Origin: Pseudomonadota bacterium
GTDB lineage: Bacteria > Pseudomonadota > Gammaproteobacteria > UBA9339
Assembly: GCA_021781615.1 (NCBI GenBank)
Contig: JAJXWM010000002.1
Span: forward strand, 62,001 to 126,000
Direction of reading: 5' to 3'
DNA length: 64,000 bases
Shown: in pieces, positions 19,201 through 24,612 of the stretch
Layout: each line of letters begins with the position of its first letter
Position numbering within the stretch: position 1 is the first letter of the stretch
Program-made: the position numbers and the translations under genes
The notes under the pieces: model-generated
What the model was told of the DNA's origin: nothing
The model's input: only the letters and a program-made list of their open reading frames with translations
Databases searched by the model: none

Positions 19201-19702
19201 CCCTCTTGCAAATTGGATTAGTACGGTAAGAAGATCATATAAAAAAGGGGTATTAGAACAAAATAAAATTCTAGAATTAAATAAATTAGGATTTAACTGG
19301 TCACCTCTTGATATTATGTGGGATCACCAACTAACCGAACTTAAGAAATTTAAAAATAGATATGGTCATTGTAATGTACCTGGAAGATTTAATAATAACC
19401 TTCCTTTGGCAAATTGGGTAAATACAGTAAGGCAATCACATAGAAAAGGGGTATTAGAACAAAATAAAATTCTAGAATTAAATAAGCTAGGATTTGATTG
19501 GAATCCTCTTGATACATTATGGAAACAACGGCTGTCAGAACTTATGGAATTTAAAAATAAAAACGGGCATTGTAATGTCCCCCAAAGATTTAATGACAAT
19601 CCCTCTCTTGCTGGATGGGTAAGTAATGTAAGACGTTTATATAAAAAAGGAATTTTAATACGAGACAAAATTCAGCAACTAAAAAATTTAGGTTTTGTAT
19701 GA
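16268..19702 (+). CDS. Superfamily II DEAH-box helicase with ten helicase-associated repeats
   Basis: About 1144 residues from ATG 16268 (MIKPYPHQRAA; an in-frame TTG lies 15 bases upstream). Residues ~1-440 are a complete SF2 helicase: Q-like PHQ, Walker A MPCGAGKT, DEAH box FDEAH, VTATP motif III and QGIGRALR motif VI. From residue ~482 to the end there are ten repeats of 67 residues (201 bp), each with a W at the start, a SEL-(E/K)FK-KYGHC-VP centre and a LASWV--VR---KG--E--K--EL-KLGF-W end, matching the Helicase-associated (HA) domain. HA arrays are seen in some bacterial and algal helicases and probably bind nucleic acid; the cellular role is not established. Several repeats (4, 5, 6) are nearly identical in DNA, pointing to recent expansion. 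Confidence 0.93.
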   Translation: MIKPYPHQRAAINSVIKELSSANRATVIMPCGAGKTLICLWVAEKTKAKTVVVFVPSLALIHQAALEWTTAASRTLSMMAICSDQTVALDEDGIIVEKDEFWFPVLSSPKEITKFFKKKSNSKEIKVVFCTYQSSLTLSAAMGNFKFDLGIFDEAHRTAVKEESYFSAPLFDEYVPIEKRLFVTATPKQFSLDKRDIQNDFAPVSSMDNVEYYGKHCHILSFRKAIEHGIICDYKIIFPEVTSEMVAKKLQAEDNAGLSNNAVYNAAMQIALKKAIEKTAASKIVSFHTRVYDAEQFSQILVKNRILPKHKILHINGKQASGVRKKIMREFESNTKSIITNARCLTEGIDAPSVDMVAIFSNKKSKIDIVQGIGRALRKHPGKQYGYIMVPIFVDTASQETPETALAKPEAQILFEVLLALEQHDELLCEAIRKGKFREGYVGKNTTELLEGFFDVTAQKYLSSQSFIKALSVAIIDRLGSNWDKMVGYLAKFKNKYGHCDVPRGFTDNPSLASWVNNVRQSHRKGMLEQNKIQELSKLEFNWYPHDAKWYKRLSELKEFKKKHGHCNIPKEFSNISLAAWVNTMRLSYKKGTLEQNKVKELNKLGFNWSPCDAIWNNRFSELMRFKNKYGYCSVPSRFNDNIPLANWVSTVRRSYKKGILELNKVQELNKLGFDWNPLDTLWKQRVSELIEFRDEYGHCAVPQEYINNPSLASWINTVRTSCRKGILEQNKILELNKLGFVWNPLDTLWKQRISELIIFKNKHGHCDVSQEYSNNPTLASWVNTVRKSYRKGVLEQDKILELNKLEFDWNPLDTLWKQWVSELMKFKNKYGHCDVPRTYSNNPSLASWVSNVRVLYRNKKLECTKIQELNKLRFNWYPYDTMWNQWLSELIEFKKKHKHCNVPIGFKDNLPLAGWVSRIRRSYRRGVLELNKVQELNKLGFAWSPHDAMWHQRMLELREFKNKYGHCNVPRSCNDNRPLANWISTVRRSYKKGVLEQNKILELNKLGFNWSPLDIMWDHQLTELKKFKNRYGHCNVPGRFNNNLPLANWVNTVRQSHRKGVLEQNKILELNKLGFDWNPLDTLWKQRLSELMEFKNKNGHCNVPQRFNDNPSLAGWVSNVRRLYKKGILIRDKIQQLKNLGFV
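17711..19699 (+). repeat. In-gene tandem array of ten 201-bp units
   Basis: Ten in-frame direct repeats with a period of 201 bases make up the C-terminal part of the helicase gene. Units beginning near 18310, 18511 and 18712 share long identical runs (for example around CTTTATGGAAACAACGG), while outer units are more divergent. The array therefore looks extended by unequal recombination in its middle. Confidence 0.9.
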
Positions 19703-19737
19703 AGTTTTTATAACTAAATTTAACATTAAGCATAAGC

Positions 19738-20106
19738 TTATACAAAATCTTCCAGGTTAAGCTTAAGCTTTTTTGCTAGTTTATAGCAAAGAGTCATTGA
19801 AGGAAGTTTTTTGTTGCTCTCGAGTAATTGAATAACTGAAGTAGATACTTTGGTAACTTTTGATAGTTGAGCAATGGACCATTCCAAAACTTCTCTTTTT
19901 TCTCTTACCTTTTTTGCAAATAGATTGCTATTAAATGGCACTTTTAAGGCTTCAACCAGCACCCAACGGCTTTTATCTGGCACTTCTATATTATTTTCAA
20001 GTTTATAGATAACCGCAAAATGGACACCGCATAAGCGATATAATTCAGGGCCCGTTAAGCCCATTTCTTTCCTTTTTGCTTTTATTATTGATGCTAAAAG
20101 TGCCAT
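19738..20106 (-). CDS. Dual helix-turn-helix (XRE-type) repressor, LvrR-like position
   Basis: 122 residues from the only in-frame ATG near the start of homology (MALLASIIKA at 20106; the upstream extension begins with TTG and is AT-rich filler). Two lambda-repressor-like HTH segments can be seen: residues ~5-45 (IIKAKRKEMGLTGPELYRL) and ~65-115 (VREKREVLEWSIAQLSKVTK... with a VSTSVIQLLE recognition helix). Divergently transcribed from the gene at 20437 with a ~330-base spacer holding a promoter and a hairpin. In Legionella ICEs a repressor-like gene (lvrR) stands divergently next to lvrA-lvrB-lvrC; the same order here suggests it controls the element's regulatory block. That homology is by position and fold only. 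Confidence 0.8.
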   Translation of the reverse strand: MALLASIIKAKRKEMGLTGPELYRLCGVHFAVIYKLENNIEVPDKSRWVLVEALKVPFNSNLFAKKVREKREVLEWSIAQLSKVTKVSTSVIQLLESNKKLPSMTLCYKLAKKLKLNLEDFV

Positions 20107-20240
20107 AAGTTGATATATAGTAGCATAAAAAATACTATTTATAAAATCATATATTATAATAGACAATATTCATCATATATCTAAGGTAAAAATACCATGT
20201 TTACTGGGATATTTAGGTAATAAATTATTTTTGTAAAAGT

Positions 20241-20269
20241 TTGACAAATAAGTTAAAAATGTTATTATA
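20241..20269 (+). promoter_or_regulatory. Sigma-70-like promoter for the regulatory block
   Basis: TTGACA at 20241-20246 is followed, after 16 or 17 bases, by TATTAT (20263-20268) or ATTATA. This is the best consensus promoter in the divergent spacer between the repressor and the LvrA-like gene and would produce a leader of ~160 bases including the hairpin at 20372-20406. Confidence 0.5.
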
Positions 20270-20371
20270 TATTTAGTTAAAAATATTAGTATAATCTTAA
20301 ACAAAATTATTAATAGCAAGATTTTAAAGAGGTAAAGTAATAAATATAAAGAGCTAATTCTTTTAAAAAGC

Positions 20372-20406
20372 GAGGCTCATAATAGCTACTAACTATTAAG
20401 AGCCTC
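20372..20406 (+). promoter_or_regulatory. Leader hairpin upstream of the LvrA-like gene
   Basis: GAGGCTCATAATAG (20372-20385) and CTATTAAGAGCCTC (20393-20406) pair at 13 of 14 positions around a 7-base loop. There is no T-run after it, so it is not a standard terminator. It sits 30 bases before the LvrA-like start, next to TTGGAGATTG, whose GGA is both the ribosome-binding site and a possible CsrA contact. Confidence 0.6.
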
Positions 20407-20436
20407 TAACCATAACCCAATATTGGAGATTGAATC

Positions 20437-20805
20437 ATGGCTAATGTACATAGTAGCACATCTTTTTTACCTGTGAAAGTTACTGTTACGTTTCAGCAAC
20501 CATCTAAAGAAGCAAATAACCAATCAGAAAATAATTACAATAATGCTATTAACCTAGCTAATTGTCTTAACTTTTTATCTTTACAAAAAGTATTTTATCG
20601 GTTGCTCATTTGTAATCGGGATATTTTATTACTACATGTAGCCCCAAAAAATGCCGAGTCTGGGTTGGTAAAAAAAATAGATATCGCTCTTAAGCAGTTT
20701 AGGCGTTTGCAAAAATCTTTGATCATTTTTAGTGGAATGGCAAGACTGCCTCATGGTATGCCAATAAATTTATATTGTGGTAGCAAATTACAGTACAATA
20801 TTTAG
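20437..20805 (+). CDS. LvrA-like protein of the ICE regulatory block
   Basis: 122 residues starting MANVHSSTSF with GGAG nine bases upstream. No catalytic motif is evident; the N-terminal ~45 residues are polar and Asn-rich, the rest is a compact domain (NFLSLQKVFYRLLICNRD... RRLQKSLIIFSG). I name it LvrA-like only because it follows a divergent repressor and precedes a zinc-finger protein and a CsrA homologue, the order found in Legionella ICEs. Its function is not known to me. First gene of a unit running to csrA. Confidence 0.7.
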   Translation: MANVHSSTSFLPVKVTVTFQQPSKEANNQSENNYNNAINLANCLNFLSLQKVFYRLLICNRDILLLHVAPKNAESGLVKKIDIALKQFRRLQKSLIIFSGMARLPHGMPINLYCGSKLQYNI

Positions 20806-20816
20806 AGGCTGCTCAA

Positions 20817-21224
20817 ATGAAAAGTAAGCATTGCCTAAACTGTAATTGTAAATTTTATCCTCAAAAGCATATTTTGGATCAAAAATATTGTTCAAATAAA
20901 GAATGCCAGAATGCTCGCCGAAGAAAGTGGCTTAGGTATAAATTGAAGCATGATAAGGAATATAGAACCTATCGTCAGGGAATCCAAGATAAATGGAGAG
21001 CCAAAAATCCTTGCTATTGGGCAGAACATAAAAAAAGTTTATTAACTCAAACTAAAAATTATCAGGGGGAAAATCTTAAAATAAAAATTTTAGTAGAAGA
21101 AGGTGCCATAATGGATTTATCAAAAAAGGGGGTAATTAATTGTCATTGTAAGGTAATCCTAATGCCCAAGGTAAAACCAACGCGTGTTTATAGTAAATCC
21201 ACTATAGCCAAGGAATCTGGATGA
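20817..21224 (+). CDS. Small zinc-finger protein, LvrB-like position
   Basis: 135 residues. The N terminus holds a zinc-finger-like C-x2-C pattern (CLNCNCKFYPQKH, then YCSNKECQNARRRKW) followed by a strongly basic helix (RRRKWLRYKLKHD) and a WRAKNPCYW segment. This pattern belongs to a widespread family of small zinc-finger proteins found on proteobacterial mobile elements, likely nucleic-acid binding; exact role unknown. Starts 11 bases after the LvrA-like stop with GAGG as ribosome-binding site, so the two are co-translated. The C-terminal half (after residue ~75) is lysine-rich and less conserved in appearance. Confidence 0.75.
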   Translation: MKSKHCLNCNCKFYPQKHILDQKYCSNKECQNARRRKWLRYKLKHDKEYRTYRQGIQDKWRAKNPCYWAEHKKSLLTQTKNYQGENLKIKILVEEGAIMDLSKKGVINCHCKVILMPKVKPTRVYSKSTIAKESG

Positions 21225-21359
21225 GTTTTTTGTTTAAAAAAAGAGTTATATAAAAAATAAAGGATACCAACGCGTAAAAGTTGAAAAGCCCTCTGGTTGT
21301 GGCTTGTATAAAAAAATAGTGAAAAAACGATATTAATAAAAAAATAAAGACCAACGCGT
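21176..21359 (+). repeat. Three direct copies of ACCAACGCGT upstream of csrA
   Basis: Exact 10-mers lie at 21176-21185, 21266-21275 and 21350-21359 (spacings 90 and 84 bases), with a partial fourth (ACCAACTT) at ~21415. GC-rich islands in very AT-rich sequence, the first inside the end of the LvrB-like gene, the others in the csrA leader. Possible regulator or recombinase arm-type sites. Confidence 0.65.
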
Positions 21360-21514
21360 AACCTGTTGTAGGTCGCTATCGATAAATGTTATGACAATTT
21401 TAAATTGTTAGTAAAGACCAACTTAATGTTCAAAGCTATTTTTATGTGGTAATTTTTTAGTAAGATTTTATTTGTATGAACAAGAAATTAATTAAAAATA
21501 AGGAGGGTTAATTT

Positions 21515-21697
21515 ATGTTGATCTTAACTAGAAGAATTGGCGAATCACTAGTCATTGGCGAACAGATAAATGTTATGATTTTAGCTATAAAGGGCAATCA
21601 AGTTAGAATTGGCATTGATGCGCCAAAGGATATTCCAGTTCATAGAGAGGAGGTGTATCAACGCATTCAGGAGGAAAAGCAAAAAGAACAGAAATAG
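21515..21697 (+). CDS. csrA: CsrA-family RNA-binding translational regulator
   Basis: 60 residues, AAGGAGGG seven bases before ATG. The sequence follows canonical CsrA almost throughout: [15 protein letters not shown] (key L4 and R6 of the beta-1 strand), [15 protein letters not shown], and [11 protein letters not shown] with the conserved RNA-contact Arg (R44 region). CsrA dimers bind GGA motifs in mRNA leaders to repress or activate translation. Legionella ICEs carry csrA paralogues (lvrC, csrT) that control element genes; the setting after LvrA/LvrB-like genes fits such an element-borne copy. This one resembles chromosomal CsrA closely, so it could also affect host mRNAs. Confidence 0.93.
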   Translation: MLILTRRIGESLVIGEQINVMILAIKGNQVRIGIDAPKDIPVHREEVYQRIQEEKQKEQK

Positions 21698-21701
21698 CAA
21701 T

Positions 21702-21869
21702 ATGACAAGGGTGCGTAGCCAAAATGTTATAGGTTTATTAGCTTATATATGTAGTTTTACTAATTACGAGAAATTAATTTTAGCTGAGCCAAGTCATTTT
21801 CGGGTAGTTGAAGCTGTGCATAAAGAACTGACTAAGCATATTGGGTTGTTTGGTGTCCGATTTCTTTAA
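21702..21869 (+). CDS. Possible small protein after csrA
   Basis: A 55-residue frame (MTRVRSQNVI...) starts 5 bases after the csrA stop, so it could be translated by coupling, but there is no clear ribosome-binding site and its last 38 bases overlap the 3' end of the convergent integrase gene. No recognisable motif. It may be a chance frame. Confidence 0.3.
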   Translation: MTRVRSQNVIGLLAYICSFTNYEKLILAEPSHFRVVEAVHKELTKHIGLFGVRFL

Positions 21870-22986
21870 GCAGTGTTGGGCTAGTGAGGGCTCGCCCGGT
21901 TTTGCAGGTTTTATGTCCAAGCACTCTAAGTAATGTAAGGTTGGTAAATCCTTGTTCGGTTTTACAAATTTTATTTGCTGCTGTTATAAGGTTACCTATT
22001 TCGGCGGCAGAATAGTGAGTAGTAATTCTTCCGGATTTATGTCCAAGAAGATCTTGACGGTCTTCAAAGCTTACTCCTGCGGCACGTAATCTTCTGCCAA
22101 AAGTATGCTTTAGATCATGTACGCGAACGGGGAGGTCGGCTTTTTCACGCGCTTTTTTCCAAGCGCTATTAAGCATTCGCAATATTGGTTTATTTTTATA
22201 GGTAAAAACATATATTGGGTGCTGGTTTCTTGCTTCGTTTATTATTGACATGGTAATTTTGTTTAGCACCACCAGCCGATCTTCTCCATTTTTTACCGAC
22301 GTACCTGGAATAATAAATACTGAGGTACCTAATTCTGGTATTTTTATCTCCCACTCCCATTTTAAGGAACATATTTCATGGTCACGACAACCTGTATTTA
22401 CTGCAAATAAGGCCATTTTTTGCAGATGGAGAGGCAATACTTTAAATAGTTTTTCTTGTTCGTCCCAGCTTAGAGGATATGGCTTTCGAGCATCATTAAC
22501 TGGCAATAGTTTGATCTTTGGTGCGCTATTTAGCCACATTAAACCATTACTGCCCATCCATTCACTTGAGGCCAGGTTTAAAATACGGCGAACAACTTGT
22601 AAACCATAGTTGATGGTTCTGTTTTTTTTGTTGGTTTTTTTTCTGGCTTCAATAAAAGGTTGTAAAGCCCCGATATGTACAGATTCTAAAGCAAGACCTC
22701 CAACATACTGATTCAAGATCTTAAGTTGATCTGCGTCAGCCTTGATACTTCGTTTATGTTGATTTTCTAGTAAATACTTAGTAGCAGCTTCCCGAAATGT
22801 TCGTTTAGGGCGAGCGCCATAGAGTAATATTTGTCGCAGGCTTTCAATCCGCCTGGCTAGATATTGTTCGGCTTCTTCGAGTGACTTAGTGTAAACGCTT
22901 TCACGAATTCTTTGTCCGAGAATTTGCTTGTCAATATGCCAGACCTCTCTTCTTTTAAAGAGTCCAGGCGTTCTTTTACGAGCCAT
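21832..22986 (-). CDS. Tyrosine-family site-specific recombinase (integrase 1)
   Basis: 384 residues beginning MARKRTPGLF. N-terminal arm/core-binding domain (~1-170) then catalytic domain: Arg of box I in TGCRDHEIC (~198), HDLKHTFGRRL box II (~296; the usual HxxR reads HDLK followed by FGRR, as in related ICE integrases), LLGHKS and nucleophile Tyr in THYSAAE (~330). Paralogous to the integrase at 61904, the two agreeing closely except at their ends. The last ~45 residues hold an internal duplication (CKTEQGFTN-LTLLRVLGH / CKTGRALTS-PTLLKEIGH) mirrored in DNA with a ~65-base period. Overlaps the upstream xis-like gene by 130 bases. No attachment-like tRNA sequence is next to it. Confidence 0.93.
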   Translation of the reverse strand: MARKRTPGLFKRREVWHIDKQILGQRIRESVYTKSLEEAEQYLARRIESLRQILLYGARPKRTFREAATKYLLENQHKRSIKADADQLKILNQYVGGLALESVHIGALQPFIEARKKTNKKNRTINYGLQVVRRILNLASSEWMGSNGLMWLNSAPKIKLLPVNDARKPYPLSWDEQEKLFKVLPLHLQKMALFAVNTGCRDHEICSLKWEWEIKIPELGTSVFIIPGTSVKNGEDRLVVLNKITMSIINEARNQHPIYVFTYKNKPILRMLNSAWKKAREKADLPVRVHDLKHTFGRRLRAAGVSFEDRQDLLGHKSGRITTHYSAAEIGNLITAANKICKTEQGFTNLTLLRVLGHKTCKTGRALTSPTLLKEIGHQTTQYA

Positions 22987-23189
22987 GGTTTTATCCCCTT
23001 AAATTCTTTATATTGATCCACCCATTTATCTAAATCTAAACGATCGAAAGCTTTTCCTTGAGTCCCTATTGGTATTATTGTCAAATACGGTCTTGCTAGT
23101 TTATCGAAAAGTCTCCTGTCCATACCAAGATATTGCGGGATATCTCTAAGCCTAATTAAACGAGGCAATAAATATTTAGACGTACTCAT
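22857..23189 (-). CDS. AlpA/excisionase-like DNA-binding protein
   Basis: 110 residues, strong ribosome-binding site AGGAG before ATG at 23189. The N-terminal ~65 residues look like a winged-helix/MerR-AlpA type domain (LIRLRDIPQYLGMDRRLFDKL ... GKAFDRLDLDKWVDQY), the form typical of excisionases and AlpA activators. The C-terminal ~43 codons overlap the integrase gene in another frame, so the tail may be poorly constrained. Being first in the integrase operon, it likely directs excision or controls int expression. The promoter region carries the 24-bp element also found before the replication/transfer operon. Confidence 0.75.
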   Translation of the reverse strand: MSTSKYLLPRLIRLRDIPQYLGMDRRLFDKLARPYLTIIPIGTQGKAFDRLDLDKWVDQYKEFKGIKPWLVKERLDSLKEERSGILTSKFSDKEFVKAFTLSHSKKPNNI

Positions 23190-23217
23190 AAATTACTCCT
23201 CCACTACAGATGGTTTT

Positions 23218-23256
23218 ATCCTAGCTTTTTTTGTGTAAAAAGGTTTTGCCACCCCT
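23218..23256 (-). promoter_or_regulatory. Shared 24-bp element and -10 hexamer of the xis/int promoter
   Basis: On the minus strand a 24-base element (23256-23233, containing GGGGTGGCAAAACC followed by TTTTTACAC) is identical to 31432-31455. In both places a 10-base spacer then leads to a -10-like hexamer, here TAGGAT at 23223-23218, about 30 bases before the xis start. AT-rich sequence with AAATTTTTTT precedes it in both. Confidence 0.75.
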
Positions 23257-23406
23257 CAAAAAAATTTGTGGCCAGTTTTTTCAATGCTTCTAGTCCAATT
23301 TAAAAATAAAGTTGCTCCAATAATTAGGTAAATATATAATTTATAATAATGCAGATTTATTTTTATAAGAGTAAACTCCTGTAATTGAATTTTTACGAAA
23401 TAATAA
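23257..23406. other. Divergent spacer between xis/int and the GHKL gene
   Basis: About 150 AT-rich bases between the shared element and the next plus-strand gene; a plus-strand promoter for the GHKL/STAND pair should lie here, but no consensus pair is convincing. Confidence 0.4.
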
Positions 23407-24612
23407 ATGACAACAACGTTTGCTAAAAAATTTCTTTATACATTGAATATACTAGTGTTTTTCTGTATAATTTTATTGGTTATTTTTTCTATTAACTCTA
23501 TTGCAGCAAATTATAAAAGTTTAATTTTGACGAGCTATAAAATTGAGAGTGAATATAACCAGGTTTTGCACAAATACAAAAAAGTAGCCGAATTTATTTT
23601 AAAAAATGGTCTTCCGGAAAATATAAATTATTTTAATTCATTCGGTATGGCAGCATATGACTTGCTGCCAATAAAAGCTTTTTCAATTGGGGGATCTAGG
23701 TCAAACAATAATAATGAGATAATGGGTTGTAATGAAAATAAATGTATTAAAATAGTTTTAGATAAAAAGGAGTTATTGAGTAAAGTCGCAGCTAAAATAG
23801 GGCGGTACAACCTTGTGTCAACAATGCCTGTAAAAAAGCTTATGCTAGCTAAGATGGCTGTAAGTACATTTTTATCCATTCATAAAAACAATTTTATTGT
23901 TATTTTCTTAAGTTTTTTTGTTTTATATTTATGCCAGTCATTATTTTTATTCAGAAAAAATTTAAAACTGGCCAGGGTTTATACCTCTTTATTAAACAAA
24001 TCAAATAAAAATAAAAGTAAACTTATCAAACAATTATCGGAACATGATGCATTGTGTGATGGAGTATTATTTGCTCAAGAAATAACTGGCGAATATTTTG
24101 CCCACTATGTACATCAATTACTTACTAGAGATATCTATAGTGAGGATGTAAATTTGCCTGATATTTTTTTCAAGATAAAAAAGTTTCTGTGTTACCAAAT
24201 AACTAGAAGTAATTTAGCGTTTATTCTAGAGTGTGATGGCTCCATAAAAGTCATAGAGTCAGATAGAGAAATAGTATTTATTGTGCTATTAAACCTTATG
24301 TTTAAAGCAGTTTTTAGAGCCAAAGCAGCTTCAACAATAGTTGTAAAAATTTTTCCAAATCGAGATAGCATTAACATTGAAATAAATGATGTTGGGTATG
24401 AGTACAATGCTAAACTAAGTGACAAAATTCAAATATATGCATTATCAGCTCCTGTTTTAGAAAAGCTTTGTAAAAAAATAGGTATAATAATTGATGAGAT
24501 TAGAAAAGATGATTTTAATATTATATATGTAAAGGTTGCCCCAAGTGTTACGATAGAAGAAATAACTAAAAACCATGGTGGGATAATTAGGATTAATCTA
24601 TATGAAAAATAA
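23407..24612 (+). CDS. Membrane-anchored degenerate histidine-kinase-like (GHKL) protein
   Basis: 401 residues. A transmembrane helix at ~9-32, an extracytoplasmic segment (~33-155), a second helix at ~160-180 (IVIFLSFFVLYLCQSLF), then a cytoplasmic part. Residues ~270-390 resemble a HATPase domain: a D-R-E-I-V beginning, N-box-like VLLNLMFKAVFRA, and NDVGYEY where the G1 box DxGxG would be. No canonical phospho-acceptor H-box (SHELRTP) is present, so autophosphorylation is doubtful; the ATP lid is also unclear. It overlaps the STAND gene by 11 bases, so the two are coupled. Kinase-like and TPR/NB-ARC cargo also occur on Rickettsiales RAGE elements. I infer a sensor/partner for the STAND protein. 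Confidence 0.7.
   Translation: MTTTFAKKFLYTLNILVFFCIILLVIFSINSIAANYKSLILTSYKIESEYNQVLHKYKKVAEFILKNGLPENINYFNSFGMAAYDLLPIKAFSIGGSRSNNNNEIMGCNENKCIKIVLDKKELLSKVAAKIGRYNLVSTMPVKKLMLAKMAVSTFLSIHKNNFIVIFLSFFVLYLCQSLFLFRKNLKLARVYTSLLNKSNKNKSKLIKQLSEHDALCDGVLFAQEITGEYFAHYVHQLLTRDIYSEDVNLPDIFFKIKKFLCYQITRSNLAFILECDGSIKVIESDREIVFIVLLNLMFKAVFRAKAASTIVVKIFPNRDSINIEINDVGYEYNAKLSDKIQIYALSAPVLEKLCKKIGIIIDEIRKDDFNIIYVKVAPSVTIEEITKNHGGIIRINLYEK

Noticed and set aside
17711-19699. Regular 201-bp repeats as a CRISPR array
   Set aside because: The repeats are in-frame protein-coding HA domains without short repeat/spacer structure.
23407-24612. Conventional sensor histidine kinase
   Set aside because: No phospho-acceptor H-box or clear G boxes; therefore called only GHKL-like.
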